This document shows, one piece after another, positions 1-8,574 of a DNA stretch of 20,004 nucleotides. This DNA comes from Bacteroidetes bacterium CG2_30_32_10 (GTDB lineage Bacteria > Bacteroidota > Bacteroidia > Bacteroidales > CG2-30-32-10): the NCBI GenBank assembly GCA_001872995.1, contig MNXO01000091.1, positions 1 through 20,004 of the forward strand, given 5' to 3'. Each line of letters opens with the position of its first letter. Position 1 is the stretch's first letter. The notes under the pieces are model-generated. The model ran no database searches. It saw only the letters and a program-made list of their open reading frames with translations, and had not been told where the DNA came from. The position numbers were made by a program, and so were the translations under genes.

Positions 1-2811
1 GTGCGTGGTGGGTTAATCGATTTTTTCTCTTATGCCAACGATTTACCTTATCGTATAGAGTTTTTTGGCGACGAAATAGAATCCATACGAACTTTCGATT
101 ACGAAAATCAGCTTTCGGTGGATAAATTAAATCAAATAAATATTCTCCCCAACATTCAAGACAAAATTATTAAAGAACAAAGAGAATCTTTTCTTTCGTT
201 TATCCCTGCAAACACCATTGTTTGGATTAACGACTTTGGCTTTACCTGCGACAGGCTGAAAGTAGAATATGAAAAAGCAACCCAAGCTTACGAAGATGCT
301 TCTAAAATGATAGAACATTTAGCTCCTTCAGAATTATACTTTCTCGAAACCGATTTTGCGAAAGAAATCCTTAACTTTCAAATAGTGGAAGTTGGTACAA
401 AATTTTGTTTCAAAGCAAATCATGTATTTGAATACAACACAGCCCCACAACCTGTTTTCAACAAGAACTTTGATTTAATCATTAGCAATTTGCTCGATAA
501 CCAGAAGCAACAATACACCAATCTTTTAATTGCCGACAATACAAAACAAGTAGAACGCTTAAATATTATTTTTGAAGATGTATTGAAGAATAGGCATATT
601 AATGATAAAATAGAGTTTGAAACTGTGAGCATTGCATTGCACGAAGGCTTTGTGGATAAAGATTTAAAAATTGCTTGCTACACCGACCATCAAATATTTG
701 AACGCTACCATCGCTTTAGAATAAAAGAAAGTTTTAAAAGTAAAGATGCAATGAGTGTCAGAGAAATTGCCAATCTAAAACCTGGCGATTATGTTACCCA
801 TATTGACCATGGTATTGGCAGATTCGATGGCTTAGAAATAATAGATGTAAACGGAAAACCGCAAGAAGCACTTCGCATTACATACAAAGACAATGACGTA
901 CTTTATGTAAGCATTCACTCATTGCATCGTATTTCTAAATATGCTGGTAAAGAAGGGGCAGAACCCACCCTGCATCGCTTGGGTTCTAATGTGTGGAACA
1001 ACCTTAAACAAAAAACAAAACAAAAGGTCAAAGATATTGCCAAGGATTTGATTAAACTTTATGCCGAACGCAAAACCACCAAAGCTTTCCAATTTCTTCC
1101 CGATAATTATTTACAAAACGAGCTTGAAGCTTCCTTTATTTATGAAGATACGCCCGATCAAGTAAAAGCTACGGCTGATGTTAAAACAGATATGGAAGCC
1201 GAATTTCCTATGGATAGATTGATTTGTGGTGATGTGGGTTTTGGGAAAACCGAAATTGCTATCAGGGCAGCTTTTAAAGCAGTTTGCGACAGCAAACAAG
1301 TGGCAGTTCTTGTGCCAACAACCATCCTTGCATTGCAGCATTACAATACTTTTAAAGATAGATTAAAAGAATTACCTTGCAGAGTGGACTATATCAATCG
1401 CTTTAAAACTAGCAGAGAACAGCATAAAACCCTCACCGATTTAGAAGAAGGAAAGGTGGATATCATTATTGGCACACATCGCTTGGCAAGTACTGATATA
1501 AAGTTTAAAGATTTAGGTTTACTTGTGATTGACGAAGAACAAAAGTTCGGGGTATCAGTGAAAGAAAAACTCAAGAAAATTAAAGTGAACGTGGACACCC
1601 TAACGCTCACCGCAACGCCTATTCCACGTACTTTACAATTCTCCTTGATGGGCGCCAGAGATTTGTCTATTATCAATACGCCACCGCCCAATCGATTTCC
1701 AGTGCACACGGAATTGCATCCTTTCAACGAAGAAATCATTCGAGATGCTATAATGTACGAAGTGAACAGAGGAGGTCAAGTTTTCTTTGTTCACAATCGG
1801 GTACAAAATATTACAGATATCACAGGAATGATTCAACGCCTTTGTCCTAATGTTAAAGTAGCCATTGGGCATGGTCAAATGGATGGAAAAAAATTAGAGA
1901 AAGTAATGGTCGATTTTATCAACGGCGACTTTGATGTGCTGGTTGCAACCACAATCATCGAATCTGGTTTAGATATTCCCAATGCAAACACTATTATTAT
2001 TAATCAAGCACAAAATTATGGATTGAGCGATTTGCATCAAATGAGAGGGAGGGTGGGGAGAACCAATAAAAAAGCTTTTTGTTACCTGTTGGCTCCTCCT
2101 TTATCGGTATTAACCGACGAAGCAAGAAAAAGATTAAAAGCCATTGAAGAGTTTTCTGATTTAGGAAGTGGGTTCAATATTGCCATGCGCGATTTAGATA
2201 TTCGTGGAGCTGGCAATTTGCTTGGTGCCGAACAAAGTGGATTTATTGCTGATATTGGTTTCGAAATGTACCACAAAATATTAGATGAGGCGCTCGCAGA
2301 ATTGAGAGAAAACGATTTTAAAGATACTATTACCGAAGAACCCATCAAAGAATTTGTTAAAGAATGCCAAATAGAAACCGACCTCGAAATTCTTATTCCC
2401 GATACTTATGTGAACAATGTAAAAGAACGAATTGCTTTATATAAAGAATTGGACAATATTGAAAATGAAACTGTACTAAAAGAATTTTTAACACGACTCA
2501 TTGATAGATTTGGAACGCTCCCCAAACAAAGCGAAGAATTAATTGATACCATCAGGTTACGCTGGTTGGCTAAAGAAATTGGTTTTGAAAAAATAGTGCT
2601 GAAAAATGGCAAAATGATTGGTAGCTTTATTTCGAACGCACAATCCGATTATTTTCAATCCAATCAGTTTACCAAAGTGCTTGATTTTATTAAAAAATAC
2701 CCCAAAGATTGTGTAATGAAAGAGGTAAATCAAAAATTGATGCTTACCATTTTTCATGTGCGACAAATCAGCGAAGCCATTAATAAGCTAAAGTTGATAA
2801 TGGAAAGATAA
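1..2811 (+). CDS. mfd: Transcription-repair coupling factor Mfd (5' partial)
   Basis: Mfd is the superfamily 2 translocase that pushes stalled RNA polymerase off DNA lesions and recruits UvrA. The visible 936 residues begin in the UvrB-like N-terminal region (VRGG.IDFFS, PYRIEFFGDEI). The RNA-polymerase-interacting/CarD-like domain starts near residue 258 (LKPGDYVTHIDHGIGRF). The helicase core follows: Walker A GDVGFGKT at 410-417, DEEQ box at 511-514, TATPIPRTL just after, and motif VI QMRGRVGR near 680-687. The C-terminal TRCF domain is complete and the stop is at 2809-2811. The family is usually about 1100-1150 residues, so roughly 170-200 N-terminal residues lie outside the window. The GTG at base 1 is an internal valine codon, not a start. 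No frameshift is seen. Identification is firm. Confidence 0.97.
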   Translation: MRGGLIDFFSYANDLPYRIEFFGDEIESIRTFDYENQLSVDKLNQINILPNIQDKIIKEQRESFLSFIPANTIVWINDFGFTCDRLKVEYEKATQAYEDASKMIEHLAPSELYFLETDFAKEILNFQIVEVGTKFCFKANHVFEYNTAPQPVFNKNFDLIISNLLDNQKQQYTNLLIADNTKQVERLNIIFEDVLKNRHINDKIEFETVSIALHEGFVDKDLKIACYTDHQIFERYHRFRIKESFKSKDAMSVREIANLKPGDYVTHIDHGIGRFDGLEIIDVNGKPQEALRITYKDNDVLYVSIHSLHRISKYAGKEGAEPTLHRLGSNVWNNLKQKTKQKVKDIAKDLIKLYAERKTTKAFQFLPDNYLQNELEASFIYEDTPDQVKATADVKTDMEAEFPMDRLICGDVGFGKTEIAIRAAFKAVCDSKQVAVLVPTTILALQHYNTFKDRLKELPCRVDYINRFKTSREQHKTLTDLEEGKVDIIIGTHRLASTDIKFKDLGLLVIDEEQKFGVSVKEKLKKIKVNVDTLTLTATPIPRTLQFSLMGARDLSIINTPPPNRFPVHTELHPFNEEIIRDAIMYEVNRGGQVFFVHNRVQNITDITGMIQRLCPNVKVAIGHGQMDGKKLEKVMVDFINGDFDVLVATTIIESGLDIPNANTIIINQAQNYGLSDLHQMRGRVGRTNKKAFCYLLAPPLSVLTDEARKRLKAIEEFSDLGSGFNIAMRDLDIRGAGNLLGAEQSGFIADIGFEMYHKILDEALAELRENDFKDTITEEPIKEFVKECQIETDLEILIPDTYVNNVKERIALYKELDNIENETVLKEFLTRLIDRFGTLPKQSEELIDTIRLRWLAKEIGFEKIVLKNGKMIGSFISNAQSDYFQSNQFTKVLDFIKKYPKDCVMKEVNQKLMLTIFHVRQISEAINKLKLIMER

Positions 2812-2844
2812 GAATTAAGAATAGAGTTTTCCATATTTTTTATG

Positions 2845-2852
2845 TAAATTTG
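2845..2852 (+). promoter_or_regulatory. Putative -7 promoter element of engB
   Basis: TAAATTTG fits the Bacteroidota -7 consensus TAnnTTTG and lies 40 bp before the engB ATG at 2892. No clear -33 TTG element is visible at the right spacing, so this is a partial promoter match. Its position just after the mfd stop suggests engB has its own promoter. It also argues against the in-frame TTG at 2850, which falls inside the element. Confidence 0.4.
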
Positions 2853-2891
2853 CTGATATTCAATATAAATAACATTGATTCTATAAATACG

Positions 2892-3494
2892 ATGATTATT
2901 AATAAAGCAGAATTCATTATTAGTTGCACCGAACTATCGAAATGCCCGAAACCGATATTGCCCGAATACGCATTTATAGGCAGATCAAATGTAGGAAAAT
3001 CATCGCTCATTAATATGCTGGCAGATATTCGGCACCTTGCTAAAACTTCTGGCACTCCTGGCAAAACACAACTGATTAACTTTTTTCTGATTAACGAAAG
3101 CTGGCATCTGGTCGATTTGCCTGGTTTGGGATATGCCAAAGCCGCAAAAAGTTCCAAAGCAACTTGGGAAGCAATGATTCAAAATTATCTTTCTAAACGC
3201 GAATGTTTGCTATCAACATTCTACTTGGTTGATAGCCGTTTGGAACCCCAAAAAATAGATTTAAATTTTATGGAATGGATGGGTAAAAAACAAATTCCTT
3301 TTGTTATTGTGTTTACCAAAGCAGACAAAATCTCAAGACCCCAACTCGACAAACAAGTAGCTTTGTATAAAAAAACATTACTAAAATCTTGGGAAGATTT
3401 GCCCACTATGATTTTTACTTCTGCAGAACAAAAACTCGGTAAAGAAGAAATATTCGACTTTATTGAACAAACAAATAAAATATTTAAGGCGTAA
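2892..3494 (+). CDS. engB: Ribosome biogenesis GTP-binding protein EngB (YsxC/YihA)
   Basis: EngB is an essential TRAFAC-class GTPase acting in large ribosomal subunit assembly in the cytoplasm. From the ATG at 2892 the product is 200 residues, the usual family size. The G1 P-loop GRSNVGKS is at residues 30-37. A switch region with SGTPGKTQ is followed by G3 DLPG at 75-78, G4 TKAD at 142-145, and G5 TSA near the C-terminus. An upstream in-frame TTG (2850) would add 14 residues without family support and sits in a -7 promoter-like octamer, so the ATG is preferred. The gene follows mfd by 80 bp on the same strand and ends facing the PKD lipoprotein gene. Identification is firm; the start is likely but not proven. 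Confidence 0.96.
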   Translation: MIINKAEFIISCTELSKCPKPILPEYAFIGRSNVGKSSLINMLADIRHLAKTSGTPGKTQLINFFLINESWHLVDLPGLGYAKAAKSSKATWEAMIQNYLSKRECLLSTFYLVDSRLEPQKIDLNFMEWMGKKQIPFVIVFTKADKISRPQLDKQVALYKKTLLKSWEDLPTMIFTSAEQKLGKEEIFDFIEQTNKIFKA

Positions 3495-3502
3495 ATGCTA
3501 TC

Positions 3503-3528
3503 AGATTGTTCAAATAAAAAAACAATCT
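3503..3528. terminator. Stem-loop between convergent genes
   Basis: A perfect 8-bp inverted repeat (AGATTGTT and AACAATCT) with a 10-nt A-rich loop lies just after the engB stop, in the 73-bp gap between engB and the oppositely oriented PKD lipoprotein gene. Neither strand has a proper U-tract directly after the stem. It may act as a weak bidirectional terminator or 3'-end stabiliser. Confidence 0.35.
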
Positions 3529-3567
3529 AAATAGGATAAAAATACTAATCAATTTATAATTCCTGTT

Positions 3568-4947
3568 CTATTTAATTGTATTGTATCTTCCTATTTTATT
3601 ATAAACACCTAAATAAGTAGAATCTCGGTAATTGACAACCATATTTACCACATCATTCTCTTGAATAAAATAACCATTACCTATAAAAGTATGGTCTAAA
3701 TCGTTAGGAGGAGTGCCGCAATGTACTGTTTGGGAAGGAACTGTTACTGTAGTGCCATTTAATAAAAAATAAATGGAAGAATTTGCTAAATTCCCAAAGT
3801 TGGCTGTATAGAATTTGTTAGATTGTGCTGTAGCGGTTATTACATCTGTATATGAGGTAGTAGAGCCTGCACCTTCATCGATAACATTATAGTTTCCGGC
3901 AAAAAACGCATAATCATAATTTGAAACATAAATAGCTTGTGTTTTTTGGCTTAAACCAGCATTATTGGTAACTTTCAAAATAACGGTATAAGTGCCTGCT
4001 TGAGAATATTGGTGTATTGGGTTTTGCAAGGTAGAAGTAACGCCATCACCAAAATCCCATTCCCACAAGATGGGGCTTGTAGTGGACATGTCCGTAAAAT
4101 AAATGGTATAATTTTCTCCTTCATAATAAATAAAACTAGCTTCTGACAATGTGCTTGGAATGAAAATTAATTTGGTTATTTGGTTGGAGCCTGCGAGATT
4201 AAAAACCCTAAGTGTAACAGAAAAACTTCCGCCATGCGAATATCTGTGAGAAGGATTTTGTAAAGTTGAAGTGGTAGCATCACCAAAGTTCCATAACCAC
4301 AAGTTGGGATTGCCCGCAGAAGAATCTTTGAAATTTACAGCTAAATAGGGTGCTAAAGTTAAAGTAAAATCGGCAGAGGGCATCACAGGCATATTATTTA
4401 AAACCACAACGCTGTCTGTTTGTTTAAAAGTTCCATAATCATTAGTAACATTTAACGTTAAATGATACGTGTTTTCAGAAGTATATATGTGATTTGGGCT
4501 TTTCTCTGTTGAAGTAGTGCCGTCACCAAACTCCCATAACCAAGAAGTGGGGTTATTTGCTGTATTATCGATGAAATGAACTGTTTCTCCAGGCTTAGGG
4601 TATTTTGGAGAATAAGTAAAAGAACTTATAGGCGAAGTGCCGATTGTTATTTTTTGAGAAAAGGGATTAGATTCTTTATTCTTATTAGAAAAGGCAACTA
4701 ATGTAACGGCATATTCTCCAAGTTTGGTATATGCATGTGTAGGGTTTTTGTCATTGCTTCTATTTCCATCACCAAAATTCCATTCGTAATGGTCGGCATC
4801 GATTGATAGATTTGTAAATAGCAGGAGGTCATTTGGAATTGTTGTTGTTTTTGAAACGGTAAACGCAGCAGTGGGCTCTTTTTGGCATCCTAAAAAGGTT
4901 AAAACAAAAATAAACACTATTACTTCTAAAATTTTGGAAAGTTTCAT
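3568..4947 (-). CDS. PKD-domain lipoprotein, four PKD repeats
   Basis: A 459-residue predicted lipoprotein. The N-terminus is a type II signal peptide with lipobox LTFLGC (Cys21). Four PKD beta-sandwich domains follow at roughly 24-103, 105-183, 190-265 and 268-341. Each has the W.FGD signature and a following HxY motif (for example WNFGDG, WEFGDG, WDFGDG). The third has FGDA instead of FGDG. Domains three and four share TSTLQNP, which suggests a more recent duplication. The last ~115 residues (345-459) form a beta-rich region containing two cysteines that I cannot assign. PKD domains in Bacteroidota usually serve in cell-surface or extracellular protein and glycan interaction; no catalytic domain is visible. 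It is likely a stand-alone transcription unit, with a -7 element at 4974-4981. Confidence 0.9.
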   Translation of the reverse strand: MKLSKILEVIVFIFVLTFLGCQKEPTAAFTVSKTTTIPNDLLLFTNLSIDADHYEWNFGDGNRSNDKNPTHAYTKLGEYAVTLVAFSNKNKESNPFSQKITIGTSPISSFTYSPKYPKPGETVHFIDNTANNPTSWLWEFGDGTTSTEKSPNHIYTSENTYHLTLNVTNDYGTFKQTDSVVVLNNMPVMPSADFTLTLAPYLAVNFKDSSAGNPNLWLWNFGDATTSTLQNPSHRYSHGGSFSVTLRVFNLAGSNQITKLIFIPSTLSEASFIYYEGENYTIYFTDMSTTSPILWEWDFGDGVTSTLQNPIHQYSQAGTYTVILKVTNNAGLSQKTQAIYVSNYDYAFFAGNYNVIDEGAGSTTSYTDVITATAQSNKFYTANFGNLANSSIYFLLNGTTVTVPSQTVHCGTPPNDLDHTFIGNGYFIQENDVVNMVVNYRDSTYLGVYNKIGRYNTIK

Positions 4948-4961
4948 TTTTAATTATTTGG

Positions 4962-4981
4962 TTTGTTTTAAAACAAAAGTA
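4962..4981 (-). promoter_or_regulatory. Putative -7 element and palindrome before the PKD gene
   Basis: On the minus strand TACTTTTG (4974-4981) matches the Bacteroidota -7 consensus 27 bp upstream of the PKD lipoprotein ATG. It overlaps a perfect 16-nt palindrome, TTTGTTTTAAAACAAA (4962-4977), which would cover the transcription start. The -33 element is not clear. The same -7 octamer recurs before ruvC and tRNA-Ser in this window. Confidence 0.45.
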
Positions 4982-5106
4982 TAAATAATTATTTTATTTT
5001 TAAGCAATTAAATCTTTTGTAAACCATAAGCAATAAACAAATTTATTTGAATTGGATTTTATACTTTGGGCTAACCCAGTAGCGCCTTGCTAAAAAATGG
5101 TCAAGT

Positions 5107-5688
5107 TTATTTTTCCAGTTTTTTCAAAAAATCAATTAGCTGATTTGTTGCCAAAGCACGGTGGCTGATTTCGTTTTTTACTTTTGCACTCAATTCTGCA
5201 AAAGATTTGTTGTATCCATTGGGCATAAAGATAGGGTCGTACCCAAAACCATTGGTTCCTCTTTTTTCTTTCAAAATAGTGCCATTGATAATGCCTTCAA
5301 AGAAATGTTTTTCGCCATTAATAATAAGAGCAATAGCGGTTTTAAAACATGCTTCTCGCTTTTCGATGGCTTTCATTTCAATTAGCACTTTATTCATATT
5401 ATCCTCAAAACTTCTATTTTCACCTGCATACCTTGCCGAATAAACGCCAGGTCGGTTGTTAAGTGCTTCTATTTCTAAACCAGTATCATCGGCAAAGCAA
5501 TTAAAACCATATTTAGAATTAACATATTCTGCTTTCTCTAAGGCATTTTCTATGATTGTTTCTTTTGTTTCGGGGATTTCCTCAAAACAATGGATGTCTT
5601 TTAAACTAAGAATATTAATTTGTTTGCCAATAATGGCAGTAATTTCTTCTATTTTATGTAGATTGTTGGTGGCAAATACTAATTGCAT
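5107..5688 (-). CDS. rdgB: XTP/dITP pyrophosphatase (RdgB/HAM1)
   Basis: This enzyme hydrolyses noncanonical purine nucleotides (dITP, XTP, ITP) to monophosphates and pyrophosphate in the cytoplasm, keeping deaminated bases out of DNA and RNA. The 193-residue product has normal family length. Visible family motifs are FATNNLHK at 5-12 (nucleotide-binding loop), ADDTGLE at 66-72 with the catalytic Asp68, GVYSARYAG at 81-89, GFGYDPIF at 147-154 and SHR at 175-177. The ATG at 5688 lies only 11 bp beyond the U-tract of the terminator that follows the TPR gene, and no TAnnTTTG element is visible in the short gap. Expression may depend on readthrough or on a promoter inside the TPR gene. Identification is firm. 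Confidence 0.96.
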   Translation of the reverse strand: MQLVFATNNLHKIEEITAIIGKQINILSLKDIHCFEEIPETKETIIENALEKAEYVNSKYGFNCFADDTGLEIEALNNRPGVYSARYAGENRSFEDNMNKVLIEMKAIEKREACFKTAIALIINGEKHFFEGIINGTILKEKRGTNGFGYDPIFMPNGYNKSFAELSAKVKNEISHRALATNQLIDFLKKLEK

Positions 5689-5699
5689 AAAACGTGTTT

Positions 5700-5739
5700 A
5701 AAAAAAACAACAATAACCTTTTGAGCGGCTATTGTTGTT
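5700..5739 (-). terminator. Strong intrinsic terminator after the TPR gene
   Basis: An inverted repeat with 12 of 13 pairs (5706-5718 against 5727-5739, read AACAACAATAgCC and GGTTATTGTTGTT on the minus strand) has an 8-nt loop. On the minus strand a run of eight T (5707-5700) follows. It lies 27 bp after the TPR gene stop, in the gap before rdgB. Confidence 0.75.
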
Positions 5740-5765
5740 CTTGTATTACAATGAAAAAAGTGGAG

Positions 5766-7478
5766 TTATTTTTTGCATTTGCCTTTTAAGTCTTTAATAG
5801 CTCCTAAGGCTTTTTCGTTTTGTGGGTCAACAGCAACTATTTTTTCCCAATAGGCGATAGAGTTGCAAAAATCTTTATAAAGTAAATAATAATAAGCCAA
5901 ATAGCTAAAAGCTTCTTTTCGATAAATAACAAATTTAACAGAATCCTGCTCTGTTTTTTGAAGTAGCATTTCAAAATATGGTTTAGCTTTTCCCTTAATT
6001 AAAATAGTTTTGTTATTTTCATCCACATCGGGGTCAAGTAAATTTTGGGTTACAGCTTTTAGACGTATTGCCTGAATAAAATTTGGTTCAATGCTTATCG
6101 CCATTCCAAATGCAGTATCGGCTTTTTCCCAATTTGCAATATTATAATAATATTTCCCAAGATTATAATAATCAGGATAATATGTTGCTGGATCTGTATT
6201 TATTTTTTTTAAGATATTTATTTTTTCATTCAATACATCTGCAGCGTCTTGATATTTTTTCATTTTAGCATACGAAGTAGCCATTTCTGAAAGCATATCG
6301 GTATTGGTGGAATCTTTTTCAAAAGCTATTTTATACTGAATCACAGCCAATGAATCCATTGTACTTTTTGCTAAAATTCTTGCATAGTAAACGTAGTCTA
6401 AATTGATTGTTTTTTCTGGATTTGTTTTGCTGAAGAATTTTGTAATGTAAAATAAAGCGGTATCATATTTTTTATCTTCATAATAACAAAAAGCCAGAGC
6501 ACGGTTAATGTCGTTTCTGGAGGAGTCTAATGCTATCACTTCATTAAATTGGTCAATTGCTTCAGCATAATCTTTTAGGTCATATAAAACGAGAGCATAT
6601 TTAACTTTTGCCGTTACATTGTTTGATAAATCAAGGTATTTTTTATAATATTTTTTGGCAACTTCGTTTTGTCCAGCTTTAGCAAAAGTAACACCAAGTT
6701 CAAGATATGCTGGAGCATAAGTAGAGTCAATAAGCAATGCTTCTTTATAGTACTCTTGAGCTTCTTGATAATTTTTTGTTCTATAACGCAATTGTCCAAT
6801 TCTTAATTTTGCTTTAGGGGATTTTGGGTCAAGTTCTTCTGCTTTTTTATAATTAAAAATAGCGTTGGTGCCATCGTTGTTCTCCATATAAGCATCACCT
6901 TTTACTAAATATATTTCAGGGTTCTTAGGGTTTAAAAGAGTTGCTTTGTCAAGAAAAGTAATTGCTTGATTGATGTCTTTTTTCTTTGGTGCATTAATGT
7001 AAGCTTCTGCAATACAAATTAATGTAATTGCTTGGTCTATCTTGCTTAACTTAGAGGCTTTGTTTGTTTTACTTGGAAATTTTGCTTGTGCGTTATCAAA
7101 TTCTATTTTAGCGGTGTTTACATCGCCATTGTATAAAGCAACTTTTCCTTTTCCAACGTTATTTAAAGGATTATTAGGATCTACTTCCAGACCTTTTGTG
7201 TAATAAACTAAAGCGGCATCTGTCATTTCCTTAATTGTATTTGACAATGTATCGGCGAAATATGTTTTCAAAAAATTGTCGCCATAATAATAATAATAGG
7301 TTCCATTGTTGGGTTCTTTTTCTATAATTGTTTTAAAAACTTTTGCAGCCGCTTCAAATTGTTCACCTGCGGTAAGATTTCTTGCAGCAAATAAATCCTG
7401 AGACTTTACTTGGTAGGCGAAACAAAACAATGCAATACCCAATAGTACGCTTAGTGGTTTTTTAAATAGTTTTGACAT
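5766..7478 (-). CDS. Secreted tetratricopeptide-repeat protein
   Basis: A 570-residue protein with an N-terminal signal peptide (basic MSKLFKKPL, then a hydrophobic stretch, cleavage likely near VKSQ). The rest is almost entirely TPR repeats. Recurrent A.LY/YY..G...Y....Y..AIxxxP patterns run from about residue 40 to the C-terminus, including canonical copies such as NPEIYLVKGDAYMENNDGTNAIFNYKKAEELDP. The cysteine near the C-terminus (FCNSIAYWEKI) is not a lipobox. It is probably periplasmic and a scaffold. The gene starts 39 bp after the PstS-like lipoprotein stop with no -7 element in between, so the two are likely cotranscribed. In many Bacteroidota a PstS-like/TPR pair sits beside exbB/exbD/tonB genes (recalled, not checked here); those are absent from this window. 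Specific function unknown. Confidence 0.9.
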   Translation of the reverse strand: MSKLFKKPLSVLLGIALFCFAYQVKSQDLFAARNLTAGEQFEAAAKVFKTIIEKEPNNGTYYYYYGDNFLKTYFADTLSNTIKEMTDAALVYYTKGLEVDPNNPLNNVGKGKVALYNGDVNTAKIEFDNAQAKFPSKTNKASKLSKIDQAITLICIAEAYINAPKKKDINQAITFLDKATLLNPKNPEIYLVKGDAYMENNDGTNAIFNYKKAEELDPKSPKAKLRIGQLRYRTKNYQEAQEYYKEALLIDSTYAPAYLELGVTFAKAGQNEVAKKYYKKYLDLSNNVTAKVKYALVLYDLKDYAEAIDQFNEVIALDSSRNDINRALAFCYYEDKKYDTALFYITKFFSKTNPEKTINLDYVYYARILAKSTMDSLAVIQYKIAFEKDSTNTDMLSEMATSYAKMKKYQDAADVLNEKINILKKINTDPATYYPDYYNLGKYYYNIANWEKADTAFGMAISIEPNFIQAIRLKAVTQNLLDPDVDENNKTILIKGKAKPYFEMLLQKTEQDSVKFVIYRKEAFSYLAYYYLLYKDFCNSIAYWEKIVAVDPQNEKALGAIKDLKGKCKK

Positions 7479-7517
7479 AATCTTTTAGTATTTTAGGTTT
7501 AATGATTTAATAATTAT

Positions 7518-8450
7518 TTATCTTTTTACTTCAATAAGTCTAACGGGCATTGTGGCAGGAACTAGACCTGATTTTAGCACAATTCTTTGTCCTTGATCGC
7601 CAGCAACAAACTGAATAAAACCATCTCCAAGCCCTGTAAATGTTTCACGACAAATCATATATACATCGCGAATAAATGGATAAGAACCTTCTGCAATATA
7701 CCCTTGATAGGGTTTTGTAAAAACTCCACTGGAAGGATTTTCAATGGCAACTATTTTGGTACGCTTCATAAAATTAATAGATACTGAATCGTCTGAATCG
7801 CTTATCCAGTTTACACTAATAATGCCTAATGCATTTTCGTTTTTTTCAACATAATTAATTACTTCTTGATTGCTATTAACTGCAAAGCAATTGGCAGGAA
7901 AGCTCTGTTTAATATTAAATTTTTCTTTTATATAGCGAACATTCCCAGAGTTATTGTTATCAAAAACCACAACCATATCTTTTAGCAAAGTTTTCTGGTT
8001 TATTTGCTTCCATTGGTTTAAATTTCCATTAAATATATCTTCAATTTGCTTGTAATTAAGCAAACTATCGTGGTTGTTATTGTTAATAATAAATGCCAAC
8101 GCATCATAAGCAACTCTGGTAATACGTGGGATGATGGATTTACTTTTCAATACATCTTCTTCGTTTTTGGTGAGTTTTCTATTAATAACAATGGTTCTAA
8201 CAGAATCGTTCATAAAATCTTTTATCAAAAGACCCTCTGGTTTATAAGTAGGGTTAATTTTTGCATATTTATAAAGAGACTGAAAAGTGTAAATTTCAGT
8301 ATCCAAAAGCAATTGATATGATTCATCTACATATATTTTAATGTTTCCAGCTGTTGTAGTTTCGGTTATCTTGTTACCTCCCTGTCCACAGCCACTTATA
8401 ATTATGGTAGGAATAATTATAAATAAAAATAATTTTTGAATATTTCTCAT
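7518..8450 (-). CDS. PstS-like phosphate-binding-family lipoprotein
   Basis: A 310-residue lipoprotein with signal peptide and lipobox IISGC (Cys21). The mature part reads as a type 2 periplasmic-binding fold of the PstS/PBP-like family. It shows a YDALAFIINN segment, an I.DIFNGNLNQW segment matching the family pattern in which the domain crosses over, an NSGNVRYIKEKF stretch resembling the phosphate-contacting SGT region, and a C-terminal GFIQFVAGDQGQRIVLKSGLVPA tail typical of PstS proteins. The usual SGT is SGN here, so phosphate binding is uncertain. No pstC, pstA or pstB lies nearby; the partner is the downstream TPR gene. This suggests a role other than classical Pst transport, such as an envelope sensor or energy-transduction accessory. 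The family call is fairly sure, the ligand is not. Confidence 0.85.
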   Translation of the reverse strand: MRNIQKLFLFIIIPTIIISGCGQGGNKITETTTAGNIKIYVDESYQLLLDTEIYTFQSLYKYAKINPTYKPEGLLIKDFMNDSVRTIVINRKLTKNEEDVLKSKSIIPRITRVAYDALAFIINNNNHDSLLNYKQIEDIFNGNLNQWKQINQKTLLKDMVVVFDNNNSGNVRYIKEKFNIKQSFPANCFAVNSNQEVINYVEKNENALGIISVNWISDSDDSVSINFMKRTKIVAIENPSSGVFTKPYQGYIAEGSYPFIRDVYMICRETFTGLGDGFIQFVAGDQGQRIVLKSGLVPATMPVRLIEVKR

Positions 8451-8499
8451 AATTAGTCTTTTAACGTTAACAATAATACTGAAAAAATGTTTTCAAAAG

Positions 8500-8507
8500 C
8501 AAAAATA
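8500..8507 (-). promoter_or_regulatory. Putative -7 element of the PstS-like/TPR operon
   Basis: On the minus strand TATTTTTG fits TAnnTTTG, 49 bp upstream of the lipoprotein ATG. No -33 TTG at a good distance is seen. In such AT-rich DNA a match of this kind can arise by chance. Confidence 0.3.
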
Positions 8508-8550
8508 AATATTTTTTTGAATTTCTATTGAATTAATAACAATAAATAAG

Positions 8551-8573
8551 CCAAATTGTTTGAAACATTTTGG
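8551..8573 (-). terminator. Hairpin directly after the small membrane protein gene
   Basis: An interrupted palindrome (on the minus strand CCAAA, mismatch, TGTTTCAAACA, mismatch, TTTGG) begins 2 bp after the stop codon. It can form about 8-9 pairs around a small loop. No uninterrupted U-run follows, only a T-rich stretch, so termination is plausible but weak. Confidence 0.4.
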
Positions 8574-8574
8574 T

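Noticed and set aside
1..3. GTG as start codon of mfd
   Set aside because: The reading continues a conserved internal segment of Mfd (VRGG), and the family has about 170-200 more residues upstream, so the frame is simply cut by the window edge.
1111..2766. Minus strand open frames across mfd
   Set aside because: They are antisense to an intact, strongly conserved helicase; composition reflects the complement of its codons.
2850..2891. TTG start giving engB 14 extra residues
   Set aside because: The extension has no family support, and the TTG lies inside a -7 promoter-like octamer; ATG at 2892 gives the normal EngB N-terminus.
3568..4947. Repeated DNA in the PKD gene as a mobile or CRISPR-like repeat
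   Set aside because: The similarity is at protein level, explained by four PKD domains; units are long, diverged and without spacers.
5161..5701. Three + strand open frames across rdgB
   Set aside because: They lie antisense to a gene with all RdgB motifs and show no recognisable protein features.
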